DNA from: Symsagittifera roscoffensis
Taxonomy: Eukaryota > Xenacoelomorpha > Acoela > Convolutidae
Assembly (NCBI RefSeq): GCF_963678635.1
Contig: NC_087068.1
Span: 41,379,649 to 41,443,648, forward strand
DNA: 64,000 nt
Reading direction: 5' to 3'
Positions 1 through 11,139 of this stretch are shown piece by piece; the stretch's first letter is position 1, and the number at the start of each line of letters is the position of its first letter. The notes beneath the pieces were generated by a model. It worked only from the letters and a program-made list of their open reading frames with translations. It searched no databases and was not told the origin of the DNA. The translations under genes were made by a program, and so were the position numbers.

Positions 1-138
1 CACCCAAACCTTCTGATCTTCTGTCTAGGCTCTAAAAAACGGGTGCTACCAATTATATTCACACCCTACATTTCTTATAAATGAATTTATCAAGTACAAT
101 TTGTTTACAACTGGACCCAAAGAGCAATTTTTACACCA

Positions 139-1463
139 ATGTTCAATAAAGATTACCCAGAAGTAGAAGAAAACTATAGACCAATCTCGATAACAGGTGC
201 ACTCTCTAAAATGTTTGAAAAACTACCATACAAACAAGTCAAGGAATACTTATTATCTAATAACCTGCTCAGCAAAACCCAAACTGGTGTGAAAACCTCA
301 TATTCAACGAGGGACGCCATCCTTTATTGCACTGATTTCTTAAATCAATGAATGAAAATAAATATGTTGCCGTATCTTTATTAGACTCACCAAAAGCTTT
401 CGATTCTATCAACCACAATCTTTTAAAGAACAAATTGTATGATTTGGGTTTCTCTGAATTGGCAATTGAAATGTTTCATAGCTTTATAAGCAATAGACAG
501 CAGAAAACTGTTTTAAAAAAACTGAATCCAATTGGATTTCACTTCACCAAGACGTAACTCAAGGTACAATTTTGGGACCCCTAATTTTCAACCTATACAT
601 GAATGACTTGAACAAAAATTTGACTGAATCTTGCAAAGTAGTACAATATGCAGATGACACAATACTATTTTGTGATGATAATGACATCAACAATGCTCTA
701 CAGCTTTTGCAAAAGTCCTGTCAGGATTTTTCGCTGTACTTCACAGGACATTCTCTAAAACTCAACACAAAGAAAATTGAGTTGAAAATTTTTTGGCAAA
801 AAACATCAAGGCAGAAACCACAACTCAAAGTTTAGTATATTATTAGATGATAACAAAATAGAAAAAAAGCCAAAAATTAAGTGTTTGGGGGTAATTCTAG
901 ATCAATTTCTAACTTTTCAGGGAGAAGTTAAAAATATATTAAGAAAAATGGCTTGCGGGATCAAAACATTAGTCGACAAAAAAAAACCACTGACAATAAA
1001 AAGCCGATTACTATTATTGAACGTTTGAGTCATAAGCCATCTGCCCTACCCAGCAATACTGTTATGCAGTTTGACATTCGATCTAATAAGATTCTTTGAA
1101 AACCAACTCAGTTGGGCAATAAAGACTTGCTGTGACAGAAGAAAATTTGATTCTTCATCCGATCTCAAGCTGGAATACAAGTTACTTCCGGTTTCCTTGT
1201 TTCTCGATGTAATCAAAATAGTTTGCCATCTACGGAAAATCAAACCTAAACTACTACCGGTATACACAAACATCTAGTACGTGAACAACATAATCGACGA
1301 GAACAAAAGAAATAAAAAAACTACACTTTCAAGCAAGATTCATCAGCCATCATACCGAAAATTATTTTTTAAAAAGAAAATCAGTTCTTATTTGAAAAAT
1401 AATTCAAAATGCAAATTCAAACATAAACAGCTGAAGTTTAATTTACAAGACTATGAAATTTAA
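139..1463 (+). pseudogene. Non-LTR retrotransposon (LINE) reverse transcriptase, frameshifted
   Basis: Remnant of a LINE polymerase that would have copied its own RNA by target-primed reverse transcription. RT blocks appear in order but in different frames: NYRPISITG near 169-195, the motif A region with AFDSINH near 394-417, QGTILGPLIFN (motif B) near 560-592 and YADDT (motif C) at about 649-663. Degenerate thumb and C-terminal sequence then runs to a stop at 1463. Frame changes lie near 350, 550-570 and 780-840. No endonuclease domain is visible upstream, so the copy is 5'-truncated or begins outside the window. No clear poly-A tail was found. The motif spelling suggests a Jockey/CR1-type LINE, but the clade is an inference. 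It is not functional. Confidence 0.85.
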
Positions 1464-1734
1464 ATTTAAGGAATATTTTCTATCTATTTTTTGTGAAGAT
1501 CCTTCTATGGCAACCTTTGTAAAAACAACAAGAAAACAATTTAAGTTTATTTGATCTTGAAGCTCGAACTATTAATTTAAAAATTTTGAAAATAAGTTTA
1601 TAACCCAGAAAAGTTTTGTGACTTACACTTGCTTAATAATATAAATTATCATTTTGCAGTTAGTGTTCATTTTTTTGTGCGAGACTTATTTTTTCATGTA
1701 ACCAACCTTTCTTAGTAGGAAAGGAATTTGCGTT
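1464..1734. other. Non-coding spacer
   Basis: AT-rich sequence between the LINE remnant and the SINE head. I see no ORF, RNA gene or clear repeat end in it. Confidence 0.5.
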
Positions 1735-1817
1735 GTTTGTGAACCTAAAGAACAATCAGGTTCCTTCCCTCTCGGCCTGGAGGTAACACAATTGTTTTTG
1801 CACCCTAAAGTGTGAGG
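1735..1817 (+). repeat. 5' half of a tRNA-derived SINE
   Basis: Holds a tRNA box A-like stretch (CGGCCTGGAGGTAAC) and ends in CTAAAGTGTGAGG. It aligns with the complete copy at 40181-40279 (ATGGAGGTATC ... CTAAGGTCTGAGG). The element is interrupted after this point by the solo LTR and resumes at 2697. Confidence 0.6.
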
Positions 1818-2696
1818 TGTAACATTCGCCCAAAAAAGCATATGGACGGAAAATAACCCTAGGTTCTAAAACAACTGGCTAGCGTCTAAACACAACTCTA
1901 CATGCTTTTAACCGTCTCTGCCAAAGCAAGTTCTTTGTGTGGTCTTTCTAACATCGGGTCGATGAAAACGTTGCTGTTTCCGGTTTCAATCAAAACGCTC
2001 TAAATAACTGAATTATATGCAAAAATAGTGAACTCATGGCGGGGTCTCGGTATCTCCAGACCACTCCCAAAAACAAGGCTACCACATGCTTATAATATTA
2101 CTATTATTTTTGTTCAGTAGATAAAATCATGATCTCCATCGAAGATGGATCAACCCTTTCCCTCAACTCCTAGCTTCTCCTTATCTGAAAATGAAATTGA
2201 TTTTAATTGAGTTCAACTCAGGACATCCTCAGGAAGCTAAATGTTTATGAAAACAGAAATTTATTTCTCCTCCCGAGACCATTCCGTATTCTGGAATCCG
2301 GACAAAGAGCTGTCTTATTTCTTTTCAGAATGCTGGACACGTCGTCCCAACACCCTTTCTGGTTCTTGGGAATCGCTTTGTAACAATTGTAGCGGCAATA
2401 AATCACTATATTTTTTTTTAGTTCGTCGTGGTTTTTCGTCCGACTCTTCTGTGTCTAAGACTATTGTTGTTCTGTTGTTTTCACGTTTTCAGTTATCGCG
2501 AAAAACATCGTAACGTGTCTTTCTTTTTGAACGAAATTTTAAAAGTTAACATGTCACACGAATTGACCATTCCTAATTCGCCAAACTGAACAACTCACAC
2601 CGTTGATGCGCTCAAACCGCCAATTTTGTCGTTCAGCTGCTTAAATAAAAATTCGATTTCGAACTGCATTTCGACACATTCGGGTCAAATGCCACA
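1818..2696 (-). repeat. Solo LTR, same family as the giant element
   Basis: About 879 bp. The left end is TGTAACATTCGCCC and the right end is TCAAATGCCACA, forming short imperfect inverted termini. It is colinear with the LTRs at 3552-4428 and 26808-27745 through shared blocks such as AACTGGCTAGCGTCTAAACA and CCGTCTCTGCCAAAGC. No internal retroelement sequence adjoins it, so it looks like the product of LTR-LTR recombination or a separate insertion. It lies inside a SINE. Strand follows the coding strand of the neighbouring element. It is more diverged than the other two copies. Confidence 0.75.
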
Positions 2697-2730
2697 AGAA
2701 TCGAGTCCCGACAAGACCTTGTTTTTTTCA
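2697..2730 (+). repeat. 3' half of the interrupted SINE
   Basis: Reads AATCGAGTCCCGACAAGACC followed by a T run. It matches the box B and tail (GCTCGAGTCCCGGCAGGACC plus T run) of the SINE at 40181-40279. Together with 1735-1817 it rebuilds one SINE once the LTR is removed. Confidence 0.55.
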
Positions 2731-3551
2731 GTATCTTTGAAATGATTTGTTCCCGGTGAAAATTGAAGATTTCGGAATTTGCTTGTCTGCTCACGTTTTG
2801 TCGGTTAAGATGCCACGGATTTTTCTTGAACTGTAAGTAAGTATCATGTTAAATGCTAATGTATTTGATTGTACGTTCGGCGGACTGACGTTTTTTTTCA
2901 AATAATCATTTTTTTCGGCCCAACTGGTTTCTGCTCAAAGATCGTCGACTTCGCAAGTCTTATTTAAAATTCAAATGTCTTGCGTGGCATTTTTGCCTAG
3001 AATGCATGTTTGATAAAAACATGGTTTTGAGAATCATGAATGTACTGAATACTTTCATATAGGTCTTGGGGGTTTTTTCCTTGTTTTTTTCCGAAAAAGT
3101 TTGTTTATGCGCGGTTTGACTTTTTTTAATTTTACATTATATCTTTCGCTCAAAGGGAGGCAAACTCCACTATCGTGTAATTTCATCGGTAAACCATCTA
3201 TCATATTTTTTTTAGAAATTCACAATGCCTCAAGTTCATATAATTTTACTAAAATATCAGAAGTTTAAGTTTTCCAAAAATTGTCAGTTTTTTTTGTTTT
3301 CTTGCGTTTGCTATTTGTTTCCAAATGACTGGTATGTTATGAAATTGGCTGATACTGGGTTTGTATTTAATTTTTTTGAGACGTTTGGATTTCTTTTTTC
3401 GCTGGTAAAGTTTTTAGTTGTTCTCGAAACTACTCAACCGATTTTCAAAAAAGGGTAGAAATGGACAGACCAAACCGTCTTCTCTGAGCGCTTGCATGAT
3501 CACTTAGTCTCTCTTTACTTTACTCCACTGTCGACAGTTTTCGGAAAAGTT
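2731..3551. other. Non-coding, repeat-derived sequence between two LTRs
   Basis: T-rich sequence. Phrases here recur elsewhere in the window: a 'GGTTAAGATGCC ... GATTTTTCT' block similar to 41300 and 51390, and 'GGCAAACTCCACTAT' at about 3160 similar to 40910. These suggest an older repeat downstream of the SINE. No coding signal. Confidence 0.4.
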
Positions 3552-4428
3552 TGTGTTATTCGCCCGGAAGTATATATCGATGGAAAAACAGAGCTAAGCT
3601 GTAAAACGACTAGCTAGCGTTTAAACACAGCTCTACATACTTTTCACCGTCTCTGCCAAAGCCAGTTCTTTTGGTGGTTTTCCTAACATCCGGTCGACAA
3701 AAACGTTACTGTTTCCGGCTTCGATCAGAACGCTCTGATTAACTTAATTCATGCAAAATAGTGAGATCATGACTGGGTCTCTGCATCCCCAGACAACGAG
3801 GTCACTCCTAAAAACAGGGCTACTACTACTTATTATATTACTATTGTTTTTGTTCAGTAGATAAAAATCTTCATCTCCAACGAAGATGGATCAACCTTTT
3901 CCCTTAACTCCTAGTTTCTCATTATTTAAAAAGGAATGTGGATGTTAATTAAATCCAACTCAGGACATGACCAGAAGCTAAAAGTCTATAAAATGCAGTT
4001 CGAGTTCTAATCCCGAGACCCCTCCGGATTCTGGAATCCCGCGAAGTAGAGTCCTTATTTCTTTGAGGAAGGCTGGACACGCCACCCCAATAACCTTCTT
4101 CATTCTCCAGATTCGCGTTGTAACGATTATAGCGGCACAATCGTTACAACTCGCAATGGCTTCTGATATCGTATTCTTTCTTCAATCTCGATCAGTTTCA
4201 CACGATTTCCATTGTTGTTGTTATCACTGAGACTCTGTTTTTGCAGTTTTAGTGTGTGCAAAACAAAAAAAATGACGTGTCTTTCACGTCCAAATCGAAA
4301 ACTAACCCCTCCCGATTCATCCAATCGTTCCACTAGCCTCACTATTCCATAAACACCATCAATTTTCTCTGAAAGATGTTCCGATTAAAATTCGAATTGC
4401 ATTTTTTCTATTCTGGTCGAATGTCAAA
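3552..4428 (-). repeat. 3' LTR of the giant element (left copy)
   Basis: Starts TGTGTTATTCGCCCGG (a decayed TGTAACATTCGCCC) and ends GGTCGAATGTCAAA (decayed CACA). It aligns end to end with 26808-27745. It has an internal hairpin at 4117-4150. Coding in the element is on the minus strand, so this is the downstream LTR. I see no convincing polypurine tract at its inner edge. Confidence 0.75.
4117..4150. other. LTR hairpin (left copy)
   Basis: GTTGTAACGATTAT, a six-base loop, then ACAATCGTTACAAC. It is nearly perfect and has the same position and sequence as the hairpin in the right LTR. Confidence 0.6.
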
Positions 4429-5164
4429 TACATCCCGGTCAGCCCGGTCAATGTCCTCATTAAGTCTTGTAGTCTTCATCAAAATGGTACAGTGCCATCG
4501 AACAGAATTTACAAAATGCATCAATTCACTTTTACCTACCTCACATCAACTAACTTCAGAATATATATGGCATCATACTACACTACTATAGCCTTCCAAC
4601 TTCTTTCACTAATCTGTACTTTCGAGGATGTGACTTGCCAACCAAGAAGCTAAAATTATCCTACTATGCTTCTTCACTTCAGAAATTTAGTTGTTATTGG
4701 TCCTGAATACTAAATCAGAAAATCGATGATTAGAAGGAAGAATGAAATAATCTCCTTCTTCAAGAGATTACTCAAGTCTCTCATATCACTACAAAGTGAT
4801 CAGCCATCTTAGTTGATTAAAAACAGTCATGCAGGCTAGAACAATTTTTATACTCTTCAACCAAGCCTTTCTAATTAAATAGAAAGTGTCTCTAAAGCCA
4901 CTAACTAAAATCACAATACAAATTTATAAATGCAACAAATTCTTCAATCTTCAAAAGTCAACTTAAAGTTTTCTTTTCAGTTTCAATTGCAAACTTAGTT
5001 GCTTTGTTTCTCATTTGAGTTTCTGACACACAAAATACTTCAGAGGTTTTAACTTCTTCTTCTTCTATACTCCTCTGTTCACTTCTTTTTTCCTCTCTCT
5101 GTTTTTGTCGTTTAGAAGTTCTTCCAGTTTTTCTCCTTTTTGCATCTTGTTTTTCGGCTGTTTG
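4429..5164 (-). other. Element 3' untranslated region
   Basis: Sequence between the left LTR and the last accessory ORF. The right part (about 5040-5160), read on the minus strand, is rich in Lys/Glu codons and may be a decayed ORF end. The rest shows no coding signal. Confidence 0.4.
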
Positions 5165-5434
5165 TCATTGTTCCATCTCCTCCTCCTGTGATACTGACTC
5201 TGCGCTTTCAGTTTCTTTGTCTTGTAACACATCAGTGGCTATTCTGACGCTGTTGGAGGCAGTCCTCCAACACTTCTGCTTTTCTACCCTCTGTTTGCAA
5301 CAAGGTAGAGGATCAACATTAGTTTCTCTGTTTCGGCAGAAGCTGTTGTGGAGGTACAACGTCACGTTTTTCTCCAAGTCTTCCTTGAGCATTTCTTCTC
5401 TTTCTCTTCCGTCACATTCACTCGTTCTCAACAT
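5165..5434 (-). pseudogene. Accessory ORF segment, Glu-rich, unknown
   Basis: Last open segment (89 codons) of the accessory block, next to the 3' end of the retroelement. I do not recognise it. It is hydrophilic, with paired Cys (CC near the middle) and an acidic C-terminus (SQEEEMEQ). It is probably the decayed tail of a longer protein: there is no clear stop-start boundary with the segments to its right, and it lies on the same strand as gag and pol. Confidence 0.35.
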
Positions 5435-5825
5435 TCCGATGAGCTACAAAAGCTCACTTGAAAGCTCCTGCTCCAATGTCCTGCTTATACGCACTGTACA
5501 CTCTGCCGTGCTTCGATATATACTTTTTGGCATTTTCGTACAAACAAGCAGTCATGTTGGCTCTAAACTATGGCATCAGTCGACGTATGGCCCTTATTCT
5601 TTTCACTTTCATCATATTGTTCAAGATTTTGCATGTTGTCTCGACAAGATCTAAATCTTGCAGACACTCCATCTCTTGCAATTGCTCTTTCGTTGGCGTT
5701 TCCTGTCAATCGTTCTCTCTCACATGAGATTCCAGCCATCTTGTCGCCATCATAACTCCCACTATCACTATCGTTACCGGCTGTGATGAGTCTGGTAAAC
5801 CCATGGAGAGCAGCTCTCCAGAGTC

Positions 5826-6149
5826 TCAGATCAACACCAGATTACTGCGCCCGGGATACCACCATGTTTGTAATAAGCAATGGCAAGGGAACTCATCATG
5901 TGTCAACATGATGCTCCTCCAATTACGCTTTCCCGACGCTTCCAGTAGTGGTTCCACCTCCATCATCACTCGGTGGATCTCATCATTCTCATCTACTGCA
6001 TTGTAATCCGTTTCTGTTGATCCTTTCTGCCTCTGACTTTCAAAATCTCTGAAGTTTCCACTGACGTACCCCATGAACTTCTTTCTCAGTATCGGCTCTA
6101 ATCCTTCTTTGGTCCTTTCTGGAATTGCCGAGAACATCTTGCATAGCAA
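5826..6149 (-). pseudogene. Accessory ORF segment, unknown
   Basis: 107 codons open on the element's coding strand. No family recognised. It contains a Glu-rich stretch (DENDEIHRVMMEVEPLLE) and a Cys/Trp-containing end (FPCHCLLQTWW). It is continuous in orientation with its neighbours and separated from them by frameshifts or stops, so it most likely belongs to one decayed accessory reading frame. Confidence 0.4.
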
Positions 6150-6321
6150 CTCGTAAGACTCATCTTACATCCTTGCTAGTCTTACACACTTCGGTACTGA
6201 GAAGGCTTGGTCCACGAGCGTCCTCGTACTCTTCACATCCACCGCTACGATATGCACTGGGTATCTGATTTTGCACATTAGAGCCAATGTCGATCCCACC
6301 TAATATCACGCACCCAATGGT

Positions 6322-6771
6322 CTACGATAAGTTCGACTGTGCCGGATGTTTATTTCCGCCCTCGCTCCCTTTTCCAATATATTTTTGTTCAGTTTGCAAA
6401 ACTCCCGGAAACCCTTCTACACTGATGGCCGTGACCATATCATGCTTTTGTTCTAGATTCAATAGTGAATCTAAAGAACCAAACATGCTCAAGAATCCTA
6501 CTGCAGTCACTATATTCACCTCAAATCTTCCGTGGCAATCAGTAATCAACTCCGTTTCCGTTTTTGCTTTCACTACGATGTTTCCAAACAAGTTCGTCGG
6601 TTGCTTATGTTGTTTCGTCAGGGTCTTCATGCAATCCAGACCTCCACAGATGTGACCTTTGAGTCCACAGACTTTCGCCAGACAGCTACCAGGTTTGACC
6701 CAGTCCTCTAGTCCCCAGCCAGACGACTCCAGTTCATTCTCTCCGTTGCTCTTAGAGGCTGTCGTCATCAA
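6322..6771 (-). pseudogene. Accessory ORF segment with several Cys/His, unknown
   Basis: 149 codons. There is a cluster of Cys and His (SCLAKVCGLKGHICGGLDC) around residues 29-48 that could bind metal, but it matches no zinc finger I can name. A more hydrophobic half follows (VNIVTAVGFLSMFGSLDSLL). No homologue recognised. It follows the adjoining right-hand segment closely on the same strand. Confidence 0.45.
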
Positions 6772-6785
6772 ATTATAGATGATGT

Positions 6786-7016
6786 TCAGATCACATCAAA
6801 GTTACAGTCTGCATTCAATTCCCTCTGCATATTTTGTGTCGCTCGTAATATCGAATCATCGCTAGAACTAGGACACCATGATGGCTTCATTATATCCCAT
6901 ACCACCATTAAACTCGTTCTCAGTAGTTCGTCCGAGAATCCCAACCCAAGTTCCTTTCGATTGTCAGTTTTTGGCTCTGAAGGTGCAGTCACTTTCTCTT
7001 CCAGCACAAGACTCAA
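6786..7016 (-). pseudogene. Accessory ORF segment, unknown
   Basis: 76 open codons with a fairly acidic and polar composition. It sits 14 bp from the next segment and about 56 bp from the previous one, so it is probably a continuation of the same decayed frame. No motif recognised. Confidence 0.35.
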
Positions 7017-7072
7017 TTTAGCCTACTGATTAGCAGCGCTTCTTATCTTTGCAATTGTAGACAGCCAGAATC

Positions 7073-7630
7073 TTAGTAAAATTGCCTGCTGGTAGTCGAA
7101 GAAACAGTCGCGGATCTCTTTTTAATAAAAGGGTTGTAAGCCATCCCTATAATCCCGGATACATAACTGTAGGATTTCTTCCTGATCGGTCCGCAATCCT
7201 CACTGAACTTCGGCAGAGGTCCCATGGACTCTTTGGTGAGCCTCAGATCTTTGTTCGAGATTCTTCTGAATTCGTCTACCTTCTTCATCGGCTCTAGTTC
7301 TACGGGTTCTTTCTTATTCACTCGCATCGGTTTGCCGTGATATATATCCAAGAGATCCAGTAAGAGTAAGGCTTTCGCTTTCTCATCACTCTCTTTCAAA
7401 ATCTTGACGCAGGTGTTCAATGCTGGCATTGATATTTGCTCCAACATAAATCGATTGAAATAGAGAGCGTCTCTCCGTTTCGCAAACGCCACCGCCGCTC
7501 CTTCTCGAGTCATTAAATCTCTCATATCCGTCATCTGAAACATTTTTCCTTCTTTCAATCTTTTTCTTTCTTCTGAGTCATACTCCTCGCGTGTCAACCC
7601 AATCATGCACCAAGCAAACCCGAGTTGCAA
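7073..7630 (-). pseudogene. Accessory ORF segment, 185 aa, helical, unknown
   Basis: One of the longer open segments of the accessory block. It is rich in Glu, Lys, Leu and Met, with a Leu-rich stretch (KALLLLDLLDIYHGKP) near residues 90-105 and a basic C-terminal part (NPFIKKRSATVSSTTSR). The predicted character is alpha-helical and soluble. I recognise no domain. Its length and ordinary amino-acid use suggest true former coding sequence rather than chance. Confidence 0.5.
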
Positions 7631-7738
7631 CTCTGTTCTCGTGTAGGGTATCGCTATCAGAGCATGTACTTTCTACTTTCGGACTGATTCTCAACCCTTC
7701 TTCAAAGTTTCGTAAGACCATGGTAGGCTCACTAACTG

Positions 7739-7966
7739 TTATTTCGTCTCCGCGTGCGTTTCCGAGGATACGAACGTGCCGTATGCTTTTTGCTTTTTAG
7801 TCGTGCCTTGCATCATCGTCTCCAGGTAATTTTCCATGGCGCCTTTGTGTTCCAGAGCGATTAAGTGCCCTCTAGCCGAATTTATGTACTCCAGCATCTC
7901 CATGTATCCACCAGCGGGCTCATCAATCGAGACAGTTTCTGACACTGTCAATTGGTTGTATTCCAC
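7739..7966 (-). pseudogene. Accessory ORF segment, unknown
   Basis: 75 codons, mixed helical composition, no motif recognised. It lies between the 8093-8695 and 7073-7630 segments on the same strand and is likely part of the same former gene. Confidence 0.35.
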
Positions 7967-8092
7967 TGGACGCTTCCTTTTTCATGGTTCATGCTGGATG
8001 GTTTGAAATCTTTTCGAGTGCTTTCTCCACATAGACTCAGTATCTCCATCTCTATCGTGGCTCCAGTCAGAGTGCATTCACTCCTCTTGGTT

Positions 8093-8695
8093 TTATAACT
8101 GGCTGATTTTGAATCCCACCATCAGAATGGGTGGCACCATCGTTACGTCGGTCAACTTTCTGTCCGTGCCCGACAATCTATCATCACCCTGTCCCATGTC
8201 CATGGCTTCCTCAACACGCTTCCTCTTGGCTGATTTGTCGTCTATTATGAGATCTTCGATCGCATCGTTCCTTTTCAAGTTCTTTTCGTCATTGTCTTCC
8301 TGCGGTGTTGCCTTAGGAGAATTAGCTTCACTTTCATCTGTGGCCGAGTCGATCAATAACTCGCTTAATCTCCCCTCACACTCATCTAGCTTGTCGAGAA
8401 TTTCTCGCAACAAGGGTCTGTTGAGACCAGTTCTCAGCATAGATTGGGTCCCATAGCATTGAACTACCGAACAGACCTCTTCCGTGATGGCAACTCTGTC
8501 TATGTTACATCCCGTTCTACTCTCGTGATCTCTGCGGTGAACTTCCCACTCCTCTTCGGGCAACATTCCCAAGAAAGGCACTCCGGCAGTGCCTTCTATT
8601 CTTCTTCTTCTCGGAGATTCCATTGAAAGTTTCTTCTCGACATTTTTAGAATTGCTAGGAGAGCTGCTCTCCTGCAAGTTTCGTTCTATTTCCAT
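8093..8695 (-). pseudogene. Accessory ORF segment with NLS-like stretch, unknown
   Basis: 200 open codons, hydrophilic. The N-terminal third is Ser/Glu/Arg-rich (SMESPRRRRIEG). The C-terminal half is acidic and has a monopartite nuclear-localisation-like run (KSAKRKRVEE) near residues 153-162. No enzyme motif or family recognised. Nuclear targeting of the product is an inference from this run alone. Confidence 0.45.
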
Positions 8696-8963
8696 GAAGG
8701 CCGACGTAGGTTCCAGCGTAGAAGTTCCCTCCTCTAATGGCTCAGTCGTTTCCCCTCTGTCTCCATGCCGTTCCCAAAATCGCTAGGGAAGTTGAAGCCC
8801 AGGCTAGACATCCCGCCTGTCGAGGCTTTTTCATCCTCCCCCTCGGCTTGATATTGATCTTGCTGTATCGGCTCCTCCGATCAACGGTTTCCTCCCTGAT
8901 CATCGTCTCGCTTCTGATCTAAACTTGAACTTGATGGGCCTTGCTCGTCATTTCTCGGTCCAT

Positions 8964-9692
8964 CTAGAAATTTTGGTACAATAGTCTGCCAGCTGACCGA
9001 TCTTCTTCTTCTCCATGCTTTACTTTGATCTCTTCGCAGCCGAAGGGTGCTAGCACAGTCCTAGTGTGTAATTTCCCACTCATTGAATACTCTGGCTTCA
9101 CGCTCGTTAAAATCACTGAGGCCTCTTGCAAGTCTGCCTTTTCTCTCATTACTTTTGGAGCCAGGTCCAATTTCGTCCATTCCTCTTCAAATCGTCCGGG
9201 TCTCGAATCGGCTGCATTATTCATCCGCTTCCTCCTTGTCTCATTCATGTAGACAAACTGCTTACACTGCAGCACGGCAACGTTTCTGCCTAAGAAGCAC
9301 TGATCTATCATTTCAGAGAATTTCACCACACTCCTTTTGTTAGTCTCAAAAGCTCTCATTTTGTGGGTTTGTACTGCGGAGATTGCTCTGAGCAACATCC
9401 TTCTTATTAAGGGAAATTCAGGGAATTCTTCCGGCAGTTTCTTGTAGTCAGCCCAGCGTTTCGTTTCTTCTCTAACCTTGTGGTGCGAGGTCATTAGAAT
9501 ACGAATTGTCGTTTTTTCACCATTCGTCTTATCATAGGGCCTTAAGTTCCAAAGCTTTGGAAACACCTCGATGCGTCCTCTATCTACTTCTCCCATACGG
9601 TCACGGAAGTGATCGTCGAAGTTTATGACAGTCATCTCTGGCTCTGATAACTTTGCAAAGAATAGGTGCTCGCTCATGATCTCTCGCACCAA
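8964..9692 (-). pseudogene. Accessory ORF segment, 242 aa, basic, unknown
   Basis: The longest open segment left of the SGNH region. It is Arg/Lys/Met-rich with Trp and Phe spread through it, which suggests a folded, possibly nucleic-acid-binding protein. No catalytic signature seen. An in-frame ATG at the right end follows a short gap after the 9832-10738 segments. A remaining frame of this length in a copy with so many lesions elsewhere suggests substantial original coding length. Confidence 0.5.
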
Positions 9693-9831
9693 TTAAGTGC
9701 ACTTCTGTCCACTGCTGAGATGAGGTTCAGGTGCAGCGCCGAACTCCTGTATACTTCCACCTTAACATCAGGGAACGCAAACATGACTGCAGGTCCATAT
9801 ATGACGGTCATGAATTCCGTGACTCCTCTGA

Positions 9832-10738
9832 TCAGCGCTGATGGAGCGGTCCGGTTGCCAGGTTCAGATCAGTTAACAGGGGCGTGCCCCCTGCATGACG
9901 TCGCACGTGTTCTTGCTTCTCAATCGTCTCATCTTCTCCTGTCCCAAATTCTGCTGCAGTAGCTAAGGGATAGGAGTGTGTCGCAAATCTCTTATCATGA
10001 TCCACGAGCCCGTAGATCTTTTCATATCGAGTTTCTTTACAATTTCTCATTTGCACCGGTTAGCGAGTCAGGTTCTTTAATCCCACATGGCTCGCACATG
10101 GCTAGTGTTTCCACAATCGACAAATTCGTGACTGCCTTGAGGATTTTCCCTGTCAAGTATCGGTAGAACGAAGGGTTAACATTTGCCAGGGAGGACACGG
10201 TCCATCCTGCTCCCAACCCTTCCAGCATAGTGTCCGTTCTGTCAAAGCCTTCTTCTTCCTCCACATTCTGCTTCAAGAAAGCTTCCAGGGTAATTTGACA
10301 CATCTTGTTCACAAATTCAGCTGATTTTTCTTCTGCATTTTCGGCCAGATTCACTTCTTTCACTAGATAAGCATGAATCTTCGTGATCATCGCGGGGACT
10401 TGACCCCTCGTGATGATCGAGGTGTCAAGTGCAGCCACTTGTTGGCCTATGGCTTTGTTCGCAAAACCATTGCTCTTTGGAGTTCTTTCTTCTTTCTCCT
10501 TCTTCTTTTTTCCCTTTCCTCGGAACCACAGGTCGTTGGACATGGCCACAATCACTGGATGGTCATCGCCTACCCCTGGTTTCAACTTGAATTGTCGGCT
10601 GAAGTTGGACAGTTCTAACCCCAGTACTTCATCTAGCACCAGCATGTGTAGTGAATGATTTTTAAATCCTCGCATTGCATTTGAGATGTCTGACCATAAT
10701 GCCGGCAATTCTGCCCTCGGTGGTCTCAAGTTCTCCAC
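9832..10738 (-). pseudogene. Accessory ORF, helical with Lys-rich patch, unknown
   Basis: Two overlapping open segments (10738-10037, then 10056-9832 after a frameshift), together about 300 residues. The first has a strongly basic patch (RGKGKKKKEKEER) near residues 73-85 and a long helical, Glu-rich middle. The C-terminal part has CEPC. No family recognised. The region lies downstream of the SGNH ORF on the element's coding strand and may be the C-terminal part of the same polypeptide or a separate ORF. Confidence 0.45.
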
Positions 10739-10817
10739 TTCTAATTCACGGTTTGGGGCAGTTTGATTACATTATATTTCACTACCGAGAGCAACGCCAC
10801 CATTGCATACACGAACT

Positions 10818-11139
10818 TCAATCCATCCGGGAGATGTGCGTAACCCGGAGATAAGGGAAACACAGCCTTCGGTGTAATTTTCGAGAATCCACCTTCAGTG
10901 TATCAATTATCTCACCCATCGATTCAGGTATATCTTTTATGGCTGACCACACCGCGTCTTCCGCCGTTGTAGGTTCTCTGAGTCTGCTCAATAAACCCAT
11001 GCTGTGTCAGTGATCGTTTACGCCGGCGAACAGGATCGTGATCGGGTTCATCTCTGTTTGTCGTTGCACTCCAATCGCCATTGATAAAGACTGCATCAAA
11101 TCCAGATCGATTGCTGCCAGCATTATCACGTCGGGCCAA
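10818..11139 (-). pseudogene. Accessory ORF fragments, unknown
   Basis: Two short overlapping open segments in different frames (11139-10924 and 11000-10818), consistent with one frame broken by indels. One holds a predicted helix (EDAVWSAIKDIPESMGEII). No motif recognised. It links the SGNH-associated tail with the 9832-10738 region. Confidence 0.3.

Noticed and set aside
5217-5654. Plus-strand 145-codon frame opposite the accessory block
   Set aside because: Low-quality Ser/Leu/Cys-rich translation antisense to better frames on the minus strand. Similar plus-strand shadows occur throughout 5-22 kb.
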